Translations under genes and position numbers: made by a program
Assembly: GCA_021648745.1 (NCBI GenBank)
Contig: JAKISE010000101.1
Span: forward strand, 1-10,906
Length of the DNA stretch: 10,906 nt
Reading direction: 5' to 3'
Source: Cyclobacteriaceae bacterium
GTDB lineage: Bacteria; Bacteroidota; Bacteroidia; Cytophagales; Cyclobacteriaceae
Notes under the pieces: model-generated
What the model saw: the letters and a program-made list of their open reading frames with translations, nothing else
The model's database searches: none
What the model was told of the DNA's origin: nothing
Shown: positions 1 through 5,886 of the stretch, piece by piece
Position numbering within the stretch: the stretch's first letter is position 1
Layout of the letters: each line of letters starts with the position of its first letter

Positions 1-120
1 TAAATCAGAAGTTTATATTCGAAAAGCATAGCACCGCTATGGTTAAGAGGATAAACTTAGTAAAACGACTGATTTGCAGCAGTTTGTATTAGTAATAGAA
101 TTTCTATTGCATATTTCGGG
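1..120 (+). mobile_element. MITE-like element, copy 1 (partial, runs off the left edge)
   Basis: These 120 bases are the exact reverse complement of 5702-5821, with no mismatch or gap. They represent 120 of the 164 bp of the element seen whole at 5702-5865; the other 44 bp would lie left of the window. The visible end reads ...ATATTTCGGG and is followed directly by TTAAA, so the element terminus (CCCGAAATAT on the other strand) abuts a TTAA. It encodes no credible protein. It contains the small hairpin CATAGC-ACC-GCTATG. It sits immediately 5' of, and in place of, the first half of a YfiR-family gene. Non-autonomous transposition is inferred from the repeat and junction structure; no transposase is visible in the window. 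Confidence 0.85.
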
Positions 121-368
121 TTAAAAAGATAACGAGTGCATCTCAAGCATCAAATTACCATGTAGTATATGTAAGTGCAGCCAACTCTTCAAAAGTAAAA
201 TCAATTACACAATCGAAAAACACATTAGTAGTTTCTGAAAAAGGACAATTGAATAATGGAGCGTCAATAGCCGTTGTGTTAGAAAACTCAAAATTTAGAA
301 TTAACCAAGCGGCTTGCTCTGCTTCTGGTTTACAGGTTAGTCAAGGTCTTATCTCGTTAGGAGTATAA
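121..368 (+). pseudogene. 5'-truncated YfiR-family (DUF4154) gene, interrupted by MITE copy 1
   Basis: The frame ending at the TAA of 366-368 encodes 82 residues beginning VKKITSASQAS. They align with residues 79-165 of the intact paralogue at 1173-1670, apart from two short gaps of three and two residues. Shared stretches include KNTL, VSEKGQ, NNGASIA, VLENSK and SASGLQVS. Residues 1-78, with the signal peptide and the YIYNFIKNIQW block, are missing and replaced by the mobile element. The break lies in the Val codon GTT: its G is the last base of the element and TTAA begins the retained gene. No suitable start codon remains near the junction, so it should not make a secreted product. The first of the two cysteines conserved in the intact copies is Tyr here (SNYH in place of STCH), so this copy had diverged before or after the break. 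The missing half may survive left of the window. Confidence 0.85.
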
Positions 369-390
369 TTATCCTTCCAATTAAGGTTTT

Positions 391-419
391 AAAAGGCGCT
401 CAAAGAGCGCCTTTTTTTA
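391..419 (+). terminator. Rho-independent terminator after the truncated YfiR-family gene
   Basis: A perfect hairpin has core AGGCGCTC-AAA-GAGCGCCT, extendable by A:T pairs to 11 bp (391-401 with 405-415), followed by a T run. It lies 22 bp after the stop codon at 368. It still looks functional although the gene is broken. Confidence 0.9.
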
Positions 420-516
420 TGTGGAATTTAATATTTCCATAAAAACATAATTTCATACAGTTACTTTTTAGTTGTAATTGCAATTAAGGCTATAAAATGC
501 ACCTTGAGCAAAATTT

Positions 517-1014
517 ATGAAAAAAGTCATTGTCTTCATTTTTGTTATTTTTTTTACAGGAATGTCTTCTTCGCATGCGCAACAGCCAGTGACAAAAATG
601 CAATCGCTTTACATTTATGATTTTATTAAAAATATAAAATGGAACAATGTTGAAGACAAGTATTTAGTAGGTGTATTTGCAGACGAAAGCACTGTAGCAG
701 CAATAAATGATGTTATTGGAATTCGAAAATTTAATAATAAGACCATAGAAGTAACAAAAGTATCTACTGCTACTGAGGCTGGCAAGTGTCAAATTGTATT
801 TGTCAGTTCTCCTTTTAAATCCACCTTAAAGCAATTGAATACACCTTCTGTTCTTAAAAACACCTTACTAGTCTCTGAAGAAGGTGGAATAAATGATGGA
901 GCTTCCATAGCTTTTATACTCGAAAATTCTAAGCTTAAGTTTAAAATAAACGAATCTGTTTGCACAGCCTCTGGATTGCAAGTAAGTGCCACCCTTTTAT
1001 CGTTGAGTCAGTAG
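517..1014 (+). CDS. YfiR-family (DUF4154) secreted protein, tandem paralogue A
   Basis: This is a 165-residue protein with a Sec signal peptide at 1-21 (MKK start, hydrophobic core, SHA before QQ). The mature part matches the YfiR/HmsC-like DUF4154 fold. An N-terminal LYIYDFIKNIKW block corresponds to the family's LYNFxKFxxW. A central KCQIVFVSS strand corresponds to CHVLFVS, and the C-terminal GASIAFILENSKLKFKINES...ASGLQVS half is typical of the family. The best-known member, Pseudomonas YfiR, is a periplasmic repressor of the diguanylate cyclase YfiN. No cyclase lies nearby, so that role should not be transferred. The two mature cysteines, C91 and C149, are at the same positions in paralogue B and might form a disulfide (inference). 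It is about two-thirds identical to paralogue B and aligns without gaps. The ATG at 517 gives a proper signal peptide. Confidence 0.85.
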   Translation: MKKVIVFIFVIFFTGMSSSHAQQPVTKMQSLYIYDFIKNIKWNNVEDKYLVGVFADESTVAAINDVIGIRKFNNKTIEVTKVSTATEAGKCQIVFVSSPFKSTLKQLNTPSVLKNTLLVSEEGGINDGASIAFILENSKLKFKINESVCTASGLQVSATLLSLSQ

Positions 1015-1079
1015 CAAAAGAGCCCTTCTTGCACTTATTTTCTGATTAGTTTAATTGGCTGAAAATCAATATTCTACGG

Positions 1080-1091
1080 CTAAGTACTTAG
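1080..1091. repeat. 12-bp perfect palindrome upstream of YfiR paralogue B
   Basis: CTAAGTACTTAG equals its own reverse complement. It lies in the 158-bp gap between the two intact YfiR-family genes, about 45 bp upstream of the candidate -7 box at 1137-1144. It could be an operator for a dimeric regulator. No similar site was noticed upstream of paralogue A, so this is only a candidate. Confidence 0.3.
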
Positions 1092-1136
1092 GGCTAATAC
1101 GATTATGTTAGGAGTAAAACAGCCCTATTTCTATTC

Positions 1137-1144
1137 CACCTTTG
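1137..1144 (+). promoter_or_regulatory. Candidate Bacteroidetes -7 promoter element for YfiR paralogue B
   Basis: CACCTTTG differs at one base from the Bacteroidetes consensus TAnnTTTG and lies 28 bp upstream of the ATG at 1173. The same octamer precedes the SSB gene. No clear -33 TTG was found at the usual distance. Confidence 0.4.
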
Positions 1145-1172
1145 TATCATCCAAACATCATAAAACAGTATT

Positions 1173-1670
1173 ATGAAAAAATTATTTGCAGTAATCATCC
1201 TCTCAGTGTTGGCATTTACAACACCTGTTTCAGCCCAAACGTCTATTACAAAAATTCAATCGCTTTACATTTACAATTTCATTAAAAACATACAATGGCA
1301 AAATGTTACAGATACATATGTCATCGGTGTTTATGCTAATGAGTCTACCGTTAATGAAATTGACCAAATATTAGGCATTCGAAAATTTAACGATAAATCT
1401 ATTGAAGTTAAAAGAATATCTTCGCCCTCTCAAGCATCTACATGTCATATTGTTTTTGTAAGTGCTTCGTACGGGTCCAATGTTAAAAAAATATCTGCAG
1501 GAGCAAACTTAAAAAACACCTTATTGATTTCTGAAAAAGGACAAATCAATAATGGAGCTTCTATCGCATTTGTGTTAGAAAACTCAAAGCTAAAATTTAA
1601 AATAAACGAATCTGCCTGTACTGCCTCAGGCTTGCAGGTAAGTAAAAGTTTAATGTCACTTGGTGTGTAA
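1173..1670 (+). CDS. YfiR-family (DUF4154) secreted protein, tandem paralogue B
   Basis: This is a 165-residue protein with a signal peptide at 1-21 (PVSA before QT). It contains the DUF4154 blocks LYIYNFIKNIQW (residues 31-42), TCHIVFVS (90-97) and GASIAFVLENSKLKFKINES (from 128). C91 and C149 match the pair in paralogue A. It is the closest intact relative of the broken copy at 121-368 and supplies the reference for the insertion point: its codons 79-80 read GTT AAA and so contain the TTAA used by the element. The tandem arrangement points to local gene duplication. Each copy seems separately transcribed, because 148-158 bp separate the units and a terminator follows the first. A periplasmic location is inferred from the signal peptide; ligand and partner are unknown. 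Confidence 0.85.
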   Translation: MKKLFAVIILSVLAFTTPVSAQTSITKIQSLYIYNFIKNIQWQNVTDTYVIGVYANESTVNEIDQILGIRKFNDKSIEVKRISSPSQASTCHIVFVSASYGSNVKKISAGANLKNTLLISEKGQINNGASIAFVLENSKLKFKINESACTASGLQVSKSLMSLGV

Positions 1671-1687
1671 CACCTCATTTCAGTAAT

Positions 1688-1717
1688 AAAAAAAGGCACC
1701 TGTTGGTGCCTTTTTTT
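1688..1717. terminator. Bidirectional terminator between convergent YfiR B and the GreA-like gene
   Basis: The perfect stem A7-GGCACC / GGTGCC-T7 (1688-1700 with 1705-1717) has a TGTT loop. It has an A run on one side and a T run on the other, so it can end transcripts from both directions. It begins 17 bp after the YfiR stop and its T run reaches into the GreA-like stop codon (1717-1719). Confidence 0.9.
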
Positions 1718-2166
1718 TATTCAACAGAACGTATTTCTATAAGTCGTTTGTTGAAAGAAAAGCTATCGCCACTTTTCTTCTCTAATAATTCTTTACCCAA
1801 AGGAGAAACTACTGAAAGTACAAACACCTCTCTCTCTTTAAGGGTTAATTTTCCTAAGCTAACGCTCAAGTAAAATTCTCCAATAGAAGTTGATACCAAA
1901 GAGCCTAGCCTAATTTTTTCAGAACTTTGCTCGAAGGTTAATTCACTTAATACCTGTTTTAATTTACCAGCTTCCCCTAGCTGTTCGCCAGCCTTTCTCA
2001 TTTCGAGTGCCATCATCTCTCTACTGGTTTCGTATTTATCGCCCATACTGCTCTTAGAGTCCTGATTAGCAGCCTGCTGAGCCTCCTGAATGAGCCTTTT
2101 AGTCAGCGCTATTCTTTCATCCACTACTTGATGGCAATATGCATAGAGCTCTTCTTTAAAAGTCAT
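1717..2166 (-). CDS. GreA/GreB-like transcription elongation factor family protein
   Basis: This is a 149-residue protein starting MTFKEELYAYC. The N-terminal half is a charged, helical, probably coiled-coil region with a tip-like segment SSMGDKYETSREMM. That segment resembles the acidic tip that GreA/GreB insert into the RNA polymerase secondary channel. The C-terminal half (about residues 80-149) is beta-rich like the Gre FKBP-type domain. The sequence is well short of confirming transcript-cleavage activity. Relatives in Bacteroidetes have sometimes carried the misleading name 3-oxoacyl-ACP synthase. A longer reading from 2190 is possible, but the ATG at 2166 is preferred because it overlaps the glnS stop as TAATG, a normal translational-coupling arrangement. 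It is the last gene of the glnS unit and ends at a strong terminator. Confidence 0.75.
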   Translation of the reverse strand: MTFKEELYAYCHQVVDERIALTKRLIQEAQQAANQDSKSSMGDKYETSREMMALEMRKAGEQLGEAGKLKQVLSELTFEQSSEKIRLGSLVSTSIGEFYLSVSLGKLTLKEREVFVLSVVSPLGKELLEKKSGDSFSFNKRLIEIRSVE

Positions 2167-3839
2167 TATTTCTTTTGCGACTTTGCCCAACTATCTCTTA
2201 ATGTTATGGTTCTGTTAAACACTAAATTACTTTCAGAACTTTCTTTATCTATGGTAAAATATCCTTGACGTTCAAACTGAACTGTTTCACCCATTTTAAG
2301 ATTTGCAACAGAAGGTTCAATTTTAGCTCCTTTTACAATGGAGAGAGAATCAGGGTTGAGCGAATCCGTTATGTTTTCCGAATTGGCGGGGTTCTCCTCT
2401 AAAAATAGTCGGTCGTATAACCTTATTTCAGCATCCACCGCTTCTTTTGCACTCACCCAACTTAAGGTGCCTTTTACCTTTTTACCGGAGGTATCTTGGC
2501 CACTTCGTGTGTCAGGAAAATATTCAGCTTTAATAAGTGTGATATTTCCATCGGTATCTTTCTCGTAGCCTGTACACTTGATAATGTAGCCATATTTTAA
2601 TCTCACCTCTCTATCTGGTCCTAGTCTAAAGAATTTTTTAGGAGATGGAGGATTCTCCATAAAGTCAGAACGGTCGATGTATAATTCTCTACTAAATGGC
2701 ATATCACGAGTGCCTGCAGTTTCGTCCTCCGGATTATTTACTGCCTTCATCATATCTACTTTGCCCTCTGGGTAGTTTTCAATAATTAACTTAACAGGGT
2801 TAAGCACACCAAATACTCGGTTAGCCGTTTTGTTCAGCTCTTCTCGAATTGAGAACTCGAGCAAGGCCACATCAATAATATTATTTCGCTTAGCTACACC
2901 TACTTTTTGTGCAAAGCTAACAATCGCCTTGGGCGGAAAACCTCTTCTTCGCATAGCTATTAACGTGGGCATACGAGGGTCGTCCCACCCGGTAACATGC
3001 CCATCTTCTACCAATTTTAGCAGCTTTCGTTTGCTGGTAATGGTATAACTTAAATTTAGCCGAGCAAATTCAATCTGTCGCGATGGATAAATGTCTAATT
3101 CCTTGATAAACCACTCGTATAAGGGGCGATGGTTTTCAAATTCTAAGGTGCACAGTGAGTGAGTTACATGTTCAATTGAGTCGGATTGCCCGTGAGCAAA
3201 ATCATACATTGGGTACACATGCCATTCCGTTCCTGTTCTGTGGTGAGCATTGTTTTTAATTCGATACAAGGCAGGGTCGCGCATAAGCATATTGGGAGAA
3301 GTTAAATCAACCTTTGCCCTAAGGACTTTTGAACCTTCTGCATGCTTTCCTTCTTTCATTTCTGTGAACAAACGGAGGTTTTCTTCCACTGGCCTATTTC
3401 TGTAAGGGCTAGGCTTTGAAGGCTCTGAAGGTGTTCCTCTATTCGCTGACATCTCTTCCGCAGTTTGATCATCTACATAAGCTTTACCGTCTTTTATTAG
3501 CTGAACTGCCCAATCGAATAACTGCCCAAAATAATCGGAGGTGTACAAGGTTTCTCCCCATTTGTAGCCAAGCCACTTTACATCTGCTTTAATTCCATCT
3601 ACATAATCTACCTTTTCCTTTTCAGGATTGGTATCATCGAACCGAAGATTGCAGTTTCCATTATACTTTTTAGCCATTTCGAAGTTAACTACAATGGCTT
3701 TCGCATGGCCAATATGCAAATAGCCGTTGGGTTCGGGAGGAAAACGAGTTTGGATTTTATCGTGTTTACCCGATTTTAAATCCTCTTCGATAAACTGTTC
3801 TATAAAATTTAAACTTGGCTTGTGGTCTTCGCTGCTCAT
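2166..3839 (-). CDS. glnS: Glutaminyl-tRNA synthetase
   Basis: This 557-residue class I synthetase charges tRNA(Gln) with glutamine using ATP in the cytoplasm. The HIGH signature is intact within PPEPNGYLHIGHAKA (HIGH at 42-45). The second signature reads TITSKRKL (T268-S269-K270-R271), where the Escherichia coli enzyme has VMSKRKL; the catalytic-loop SKR is kept but Met is Thr. RFDDTNPEKE (67-76), DWAVQLIKDGKAYVDD and GTEWHVYPMYDFAHG are strong GlnRS blocks. Together with the C-terminal beta-barrel region they separate it from GltX. Length is normal for bacterial GlnRS (about 550). Its ATG is clear, and its stop overlaps the start of the GreA-like gene, so the two are probably one operon. 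Having GlnRS implies that direct charging of tRNA(Gln) is available. Confidence 0.97.
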   Translation of the reverse strand: MSSEDHKPSLNFIEQFIEEDLKSGKHDKIQTRFPPEPNGYLHIGHAKAIVVNFEMAKKYNGNCNLRFDDTNPEKEKVDYVDGIKADVKWLGYKWGETLYTSDYFGQLFDWAVQLIKDGKAYVDDQTAEEMSANRGTPSEPSKPSPYRNRPVEENLRLFTEMKEGKHAEGSKVLRAKVDLTSPNMLMRDPALYRIKNNAHHRTGTEWHVYPMYDFAHGQSDSIEHVTHSLCTLEFENHRPLYEWFIKELDIYPSRQIEFARLNLSYTITSKRKLLKLVEDGHVTGWDDPRMPTLIAMRRRGFPPKAIVSFAQKVGVAKRNNIIDVALLEFSIREELNKTANRVFGVLNPVKLIIENYPEGKVDMMKAVNNPEDETAGTRDMPFSRELYIDRSDFMENPPSPKKFFRLGPDREVRLKYGYIIKCTGYEKDTDGNITLIKAEYFPDTRSGQDTSGKKVKGTLSWVSAKEAVDAEIRLYDRLFLEENPANSENITDSLNPDSLSIVKGAKIEPSVANLKMGETVQFERQGYFTIDKESSESNLVFNRTITLRDSWAKSQKK

Positions 3840-3967
3840 AGATTAATCAATTGTTCGATAGGGTTAAACTAAGCCACAAAATAAAGGCTATTTTATGACA
3901 ACGAGATAAGGTTATTAAGTAGTTTTTAAAAAGTATAGGCTATTTGACAAAGGTTGGCTTCAAGGCC

Positions 3968-4747
3968 TTAAAAATCGTCCTCACCATCATCTTCTTCCTG
4001 TTCAGGAGTGCTAGCAGGTTTTTCTTGAGCTGGGGCTGGCTTCTTCTCTTTTTTAGGTTTCACCTTCTTCTCCTTGGGCTGCTTTTCTTTTTTCTTAAAC
4101 ATCCCTTTCTTTTCAGGCTCTTCCTCTAAGTCAGTTTCATTTATTGGAGAATCACTATCTGAATTTACTTGGTCAGTAACCGTTTTATCTTTCTTTTTAA
4201 ATAGGTTCTTGAAGAAACCAAAAAAACCTGCCTTTTCAACTTTTTCCTCAGCAGATGTTTCAGTTTCCTTATTTCCTCCTTCTAACTCATCTTTCCAAAC
4301 AAGTTTGTCTCTAAAGTACCAGTTATAGTATTTTTGATCTGCCCCATAACGAAAAGTTTGAGCGGCCATTCTTGCACTATCCAAAGCGACACTATCCACC
4401 ACATCTGTTTCAGCATACATCATTACATCTCCTGCAAATAAGAGAGAATCCGATATTCCTGGATAAATCACCTCCATATCTACTGTTCGTATTTCTCTAT
4501 TTCTTACCCAGTCTTGATCTATGTAGCCAAAAAGGCTTGTTTTAGCCACCAATCCATTTTTATCAAGTGAGGAGTAGAACACATCTCTACGAGGAAGAGA
4601 ATCCAATGCAAAGTAGGTAAATTGATTTTTTTGAGCCGTTTCGTCTATTAAAAAATAACTTTGATAGGCAGAGCATACCATATCAGCTTTGCAACCAGCT
4701 AACATACTACCCATAATAATTATCGAAATAGAGTAAATCCTCCTCAT
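3968..4747 (-). CDS. Conserved Cytophagales-type lipoprotein with a charged C-terminal tail
   Basis: This is a 259-residue protein. Residues 1-19 form a lipoprotein signal with lipobox LAGC and lipidated Cys19. A compact region (about 20-150), rich in Tyr, Phe and Asp, contains CSAYQSYF, QTFRYGADQKYYNWYFRD and repeated VDS/LDS motifs. A low-complexity tail (about 155-259) alternates Lys-rich and Glu/Asp-rich blocks, contains FFGFFKNLFKKKDK, and ends EEDDGEDDF. I know of no function; it resembles hypothetical lipoproteins found widely in Cytophagales. The tail looks disordered and could bind an oppositely charged partner or the cell wall (inference). It lies upstream of glnS on the same strand, with 128 bp between, so co-transcription is possible but not shown. 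Confidence 0.8.
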   Translation of the reverse strand: MRRIYSISIIIMGSMLAGCKADMVCSAYQSYFLIDETAQKNQFTYFALDSLPRRDVFYSSLDKNGLVAKTSLFGYIDQDWVRNREIRTVDMEVIYPGISDSLLFAGDVMMYAETDVVDSVALDSARMAAQTFRYGADQKYYNWYFRDKLVWKDELEGGNKETETSAEEKVEKAGFFGFFKNLFKKKDKTVTDQVNSDSDSPINETDLEEEPEKKGMFKKKEKQPKEKKVKPKKEKKPAPAQEKPASTPEQEEDDGEDDF

Positions 4748-5316
4748 TTAATTAGGTTATGCCTTTTGTTTATGGCAAACGGTAAAATTACGTTGTTTAT
4801 TTTAATTTTTGCGACATTTTCTGGTTCTAAGGCAGCTTGTCTCCTATGTAATCTGTTAAATTATTATATTAAAGGCCTTTTTACGAAGAGCTCTACACCA
4901 ATTGGCACCTATTTCAAAGTAAATTATAATAATAGAAAAAGTCTAAAATTTGCCATTATAACCTTGGTTGACCAAACAAAAAATCGTTTCTTAAGTATTT
5001 TAAATTTGACTTAGTTGATAGAAATCAATTTTCTGTATGCCATTTATCATTGGCCAAAGCGCTAGTATTTTCTACTTTTAATCTCATTAATCAAAACAGC
5101 TTATAAAGCCTAAACCATGTTCATCCTAAATTTTATTGCTAACTATAGCGATCCAAGATTAGATTAATAGCAAAGTTTTTCGCACTCTGAGAATTTTAGT
5201 TAAAAAGCGATGCTTTCCCTAATAAGACTAATATTGTATTTGAGTATTAGAGTTTTAATGAATCAACGGTGTTTTTTGAGGGTGGTTGGTACACCGCCAT
5301 TTGGTTGGCCATCCTT
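4748..5316. other. About 570 bp with no convincing gene
   Basis: This AT-rich gap lies upstream of the lipoprotein gene and downstream of yjbR. It should hold the lipoprotein promoter; on the minus strand, TACCGTTTG shortly upstream of the lipoprotein ATG is close to a -7 box but has one extra base. A plus-strand reading frame at 4766-5014 is open, but I regard it as spurious. I see no tRNA, no clear riboswitch and no strong terminator hairpin after yjbR. Confidence 0.6.
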
Positions 5317-5676
5317 TTATTTGTCGCCTTCCGCTAGTTCTTCTTTAGCAATTTTTGACAATTTGTTAACAACTAACTCGTAGGAGTGGTTGATAAGGTC
5401 ATACATTAATTGTTCAGGCACCGAACCATCTGTTGCCACCCCTATCCAATGTTTTTTATTAAAATGATATGCATAATTAATTCCTGAATATTGCTCTCGC
5501 AACTCCGCTCCTTTTTCTGGATCACATTTTAGACTAATAATTTCAAATTTTTCCACATTAATTAATGCAAACATTTTACCCATCACCTTAAACACCAAAG
5601 CGGTTTCATTAAAAGGAAACTCTTCCGTTACTCCAGGCTTTTTAAGGCAATAGTTTCTATACTCTTCGATATTCAT
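5317..5676 (-). CDS. MmcQ/YjbR-family (DUF419) protein
   Basis: This 119-residue protein starts MNIEEYRNYCLKKPG. Family blocks are present in order: EEFPFNETALVFKVMGKMFALI, SLKCDPEKGAELRE, NYAYHFNKKHWIGV, and VPEQLMYDLINHSYELVV. This YjbR/CyaY-like fold is small, cytoplasmic and sometimes described as DNA-binding; its biochemical role is not established. The frame stays open upstream to a TTG at 5748, but that 24-residue extension would be encoded mostly by the neighbouring mobile element. The ATG at 5676 gives the usual family length and is preferred. It is on the same strand as ispG, and without the inserted element the two would be about 41 bp apart. It may therefore once have been the second gene of an ispG operon. 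Confidence 0.85.
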   Translation of the reverse strand: MNIEEYRNYCLKKPGVTEEFPFNETALVFKVMGKMFALINVEKFEIISLKCDPEKGAELREQYSGINYAYHFNKKHWIGVATDGSVPEQLMYDLINHSYELVVNKLSKIAKEELAEGDK

Positions 5677-5696
5677 TTTTAGGAAGATTTTATTGG

Positions 5697-5701
5697 TTAA
5701 T
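5697..5701. repeat. Left target-site duplication (TTAAT) of MITE copy 2
   Basis: TTAAT directly precedes the CCCGAAATAT end of the element and is repeated exactly at 5866-5870 on its other side. Confidence 0.75.
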
Positions 5702-5865
5702 CCCGAAATATGCAATAGAAATTCTATTACTAATACAAACTGCTGCAAATCAGTCGTTTTACTAAGTTTATCCTCTTAACCATAGCGGTGCTATGCTTTT
5801 CGAATATAAACTTCTGATTTATTGCATTTTGTCTTCTCATTACGAATTCTATTGCATAATCCGGG
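5702..5865 (-). mobile_element. MITE-like element, copy 2 (complete, 164 bp)
   Basis: The element is bounded by imperfect terminal inverted repeats, CCCGAAATATGCAATAGAA at 5702-5720 and its counterpart CCCGGATTATGCAATAGAA read inward from 5865. They match at 17 of 19 positions. It is flanked on both sides by TTAAT. Its first 120 bp are identical, in inverse orientation, to bases 1-120. The inside holds subterminal palindromic sequence (AATAGAAATTCTATT) and the hairpin CATAGC-GGT-GCTATG, but no protein-coding sequence. These are the hallmarks of a miniature inverted-repeat element moved in trans. TTAA-type duplications next to CCC-starting ends recall piggyBac and the related IS1380 group; parentage is inference only. 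It lies between ispG and yjbR. Confidence 0.85.
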
Positions 5866-5870
5866 TTAAT
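5866..5870. repeat. Right target-site duplication (TTAAT) of MITE copy 2
   Basis: TTAAT directly follows the CCGGG end of the element and matches 5697-5701. It lies 17 bp beyond the ispG stop codon. Confidence 0.75.
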
Positions 5871-5886
5871 TGAAAATTGTTTATTG

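Noticed and set aside
1..120. Possible assembly duplication rather than a second element
   Set aside because: The junction at 120/121 coincides with a TTAA motif and with the element end defined independently by the terminal repeats and TTAAT duplication of copy 2, which fits transposition better. An artefact cannot be fully excluded at a window edge.
517..1670. YfiBNR c-di-GMP control operon
   Set aside because: Only the YfiR-like fold is present. No GGDEF protein is in the window, and the OmpA-like gene lies 7 kb away with a different architecture.
2338..2568. Plus-strand frame inside glnS
   Set aside because: It is antisense to a well-conserved synthetase and has no recognisable product.
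4766..5014. Plus-strand frame of about 80 codons with a hydrophobic start
   Set aside because: It begins at TTG/ATG just upstream of the lipoprotein gene, shows no recognisable domain, and has a low-complexity AT-driven composition. The N-terminal hydrophobicity is likely chance.
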